Below are positions 62,852 through 64,000 of a stretch of DNA of 64,000 bases, piece by piece. Source of the stretch: Anaerococcus nagyae (GTDB taxonomy: Bacteria; Bacillota; Clostridia; Tissierellales; Peptoniphilaceae); contig NZ_JAGGLS010000001.1 of NCBI RefSeq assembly GCF_017874535.1, positions 310,001-374,000 on the forward strand, given 5' to 3'. Position 1 is the first letter of the stretch. Each line of letters starts with the position of its first letter. The position numbers and the translations under genes were made by a program. The notes under the pieces were generated by a model. That model was not told the origin of the DNA and ran no database searches. It saw only the letters and a program-made list of their open reading frames with translations.

Positions 62852-64000
62852 CTATAAACTCCACAACATTTTCATTAGCTATCTTTATAAATTCATAATC
62901 ATGGGTTACAATTATTACTACTTTTCCCATCTCTTTCATTTCTTTAATTATTTCAATTATTTTTTTCATATTTGTCATACAAAGACCAGATGTAGGTTCA
63001 TCTAAGATAACAATTTTCTTTGGACTTGCATATGCTAAAGCTAGGGCAAGTCTTTGTTTTTGTCCACCAGATAAGCTTTGAGGATGTATATTTTTCTTAT
63101 CTATTAAGCCAAGTTTAGAAAGACTTTCATCTTTTATTTTTTCATCCTCTGTAACTATTGAAATCTCTTTATATACGCTCTCTGTAAAAAGCTGATAGTT
63201 TACATCTTGCATTACAAGGGATATATAATCTCCACTTGACTTAATTTTCTGACCTTTATAGTAAACTAAAGACTTTTGCCTCTTATTTAGCTTACACAAA
63301 TTCCTAATAAAGGATGTTTTTCCTATGCCATTTTTACCAATTATAAAATATATCCCAGGATCAAAAGAAATATTAAAGTCAAATAAAACTCGCTTACTAT
63401 TTTTATATTTGCAATAAAAATTAATACATTTTAATGCATGATTATGATCATATGACTTATCATCTAAAGACTTTCTAGTCCATTTTTCATTTTTTATTTC
63501 ATTAATCCCTATTTCATCTAATCTTCTTAGATTATAAGTCTTTATCAAATCATTATTTACTTCTTCTTTATCATATTCTATAAGATTATTTTCTTTAATT
63601 ATACAAAGCTTATCTAGTATATTTTTTAAATAATAAAGTCTATGCTCAGCGATAATTATAATCTTACCCATATATTTTAAGATTTTAATAACATTTGCTA
63701 GCTTTTCAATTGCTTTTTTATCAAGAGAGGCTGAGGGTTCATCAAATACATATATATCATTATCTAAAACTGCTACAGAAGTAATTGCCACTAATTGTTT
63801 CTGTCCACCTGATAATTTTAATAAGTCCTTATCAAGAAGTTTTTCTGTACCTAATATATTGCTATATCTATCAATAGTTTGAAATATTTCATCTCTTTCT
63901 ATATTTCTATTTTCCAAAGCAAAAGCTATCTCATCAAGAGAATTTACTGCATAAAATTGATTTTTAGGATTTTGAAATACCGTAGATATAAACTTACTTC
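62841..64000 (-). CDS. double-ATPase ABC protein (3' part; runs off the right edge)
   Basis: The frame continues to the window end (FQNPKNQFYAVNSLDEIAFA upstream of the first Met at 63917), so at least 386 residues are visible. The first ATPase has Q-loop FQNP, signature LSGGQKQLVAI and Walker B YVFDEPSASLD. The second has Walker A GKNGIGKTSF, LSGGQKQRLALALAYAS and VILDEPTSGL. Two fused ATPases are usual for ECF-type uptake systems such as YkoD or CbiO-like. Walker A of the first half is off the window. The AraC gene overlaps its end. Confidence 0.88.
   Translation of the reverse strand, partial: SKFISTVFQNPKNQFYAVNSLDEIAFALENRNIERDEIFQTIDRYSNILGTEKLLDKDLLKLSGGQKQLVAITSVAVLDNDIYVFDEPSASLDKKAIEKLANVIKILKYMGKIIIIAEHRLYYLKNILDKLCIIKENNLIEYDKEEVNNDLIKTYNLRRLDEIGINEIKNEKWTRKSLDDKSYDHNHALKCINFYCKYKNSKRVLFDFNISFDPGIYFIIGKNGIGKTSFIRNLCKLNKRQKSLVYYKGQKIKSSGDYISLVMQDVNYQLFTESVYKEISIVTEDEKIKDESLSKLGLIDKKNIHPQSLSGGQKQRLALALAYASPKKIVILDEPTSGLCMTNMKKIIEIIKEMKEMGKVVIIVTHDYEFIKIANENVVEFIDEC

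Noticed and set aside
1-64000. CRISPR arrays, tRNA or rRNA genes, prophage
   Set aside because: I saw no regularly spaced repeats, no cloverleaf with conserved T-loop, and no phage structural genes; a covariance search was not possible here.

Overview
The window is AT-rich DNA (by eye about 30% GC) from a low-GC Gram-positive anaerobe. The gene content suggests an anaerobic coccus of the Peptoniphilaceae, such as Anaerococcus, Peptoniphilus or Finegoldia: a SufCBD system, rubrerythrin, M20/M29/M3 peptidases, large secreted proteases, GlcNAc use, T-box control of an aminoacyl-tRNA synthetase, and no sporulation genes. The genus is an inference; there is no rRNA or tRNA gene here to anchor it.

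Layout. 1-2.4 kb: sufC-sufB-sufD (sufD cut by the window edge). 2.5-5.4 kb: HPr, a PepD-type dipeptidase and a family 2 glycosyltransferase. 5.6-14.7 kb: an exported island on the + strand with a C39-like peptidase, a large surface protein with an albumin-module-like segment, and a 1952-residue subtilisin-like protease; neither large protein has an LPXTG anchor. 14.8-20.6 kb: HemZ-like radical SAM protein, CpXC protein, ECF substrate-binding subunit, an unrecognised conserved protein, a ClC channel and an exported EF-hand-like protein. 20.8-26.4 kb: ABC exporter, aromatic-acid-exporter-like protein, a degenerate nucleoside hydrolase, and panB with a DUF2520 (PanG-like) gene. 26.5-31.9 kb: the conserved block gltX-cysS-rlmB-yacP, ending in a sigma factor gene where other Firmicutes carry sigH. 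32-37.8 kb: FNT channel, M20 amidohydrolase, PepF, and an M29 aminopeptidase. 37.8-39 kb: a decayed region with a truncated T-box, a palindromic repeat and a probable XRE-regulator pseudogene. 39-54.7 kb: CPBP proteases, nagB, rubrerythrin, an AspT-like transporter, nucleotidyltransferase-galE, pgi, an L-2-hydroxyacid dehydrogenase, a dicarboxylate symporter, a uracil permease and a GlcNAc-type PTS. 54.6-55.1 kb: a previously unmarked Fst-type type I toxin-antitoxin locus. 55.1-64 kb: a frameshifted DUF7916 gene, MATE exporter, thrS with its T-box, a CoA-disulfide-reductase-like protein, an AraC regulator and a double-ATPase ABC protein running off the right edge.

How the genes fit together. 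GlcNAc entering through the PTS (with HPr) would be handled by nagB and pgi. The peptidases and the amino acid and dicarboxylate carriers suit peptide and amino acid fermentation, and the hydroxyacid dehydrogenase gives a reductive outlet. Four long imperfect palindromes (153-173 bp for three, about 140 bp for one) and one short relative, all with CTGTTGCA-type ends, lie between genes and look like a mobile or terminator-like repeat family.

The most interesting items are the Fst-type locus (30-codon toxin, convergent antisense RNA, shared terminator and 13-bp direct repeats) with a second antitoxin-like unit beside it; the palindromic repeat family; a T-box cut off at the edge of one of those repeats; and a primary-type sigma factor with a long acidic N-terminus at the sigH position.
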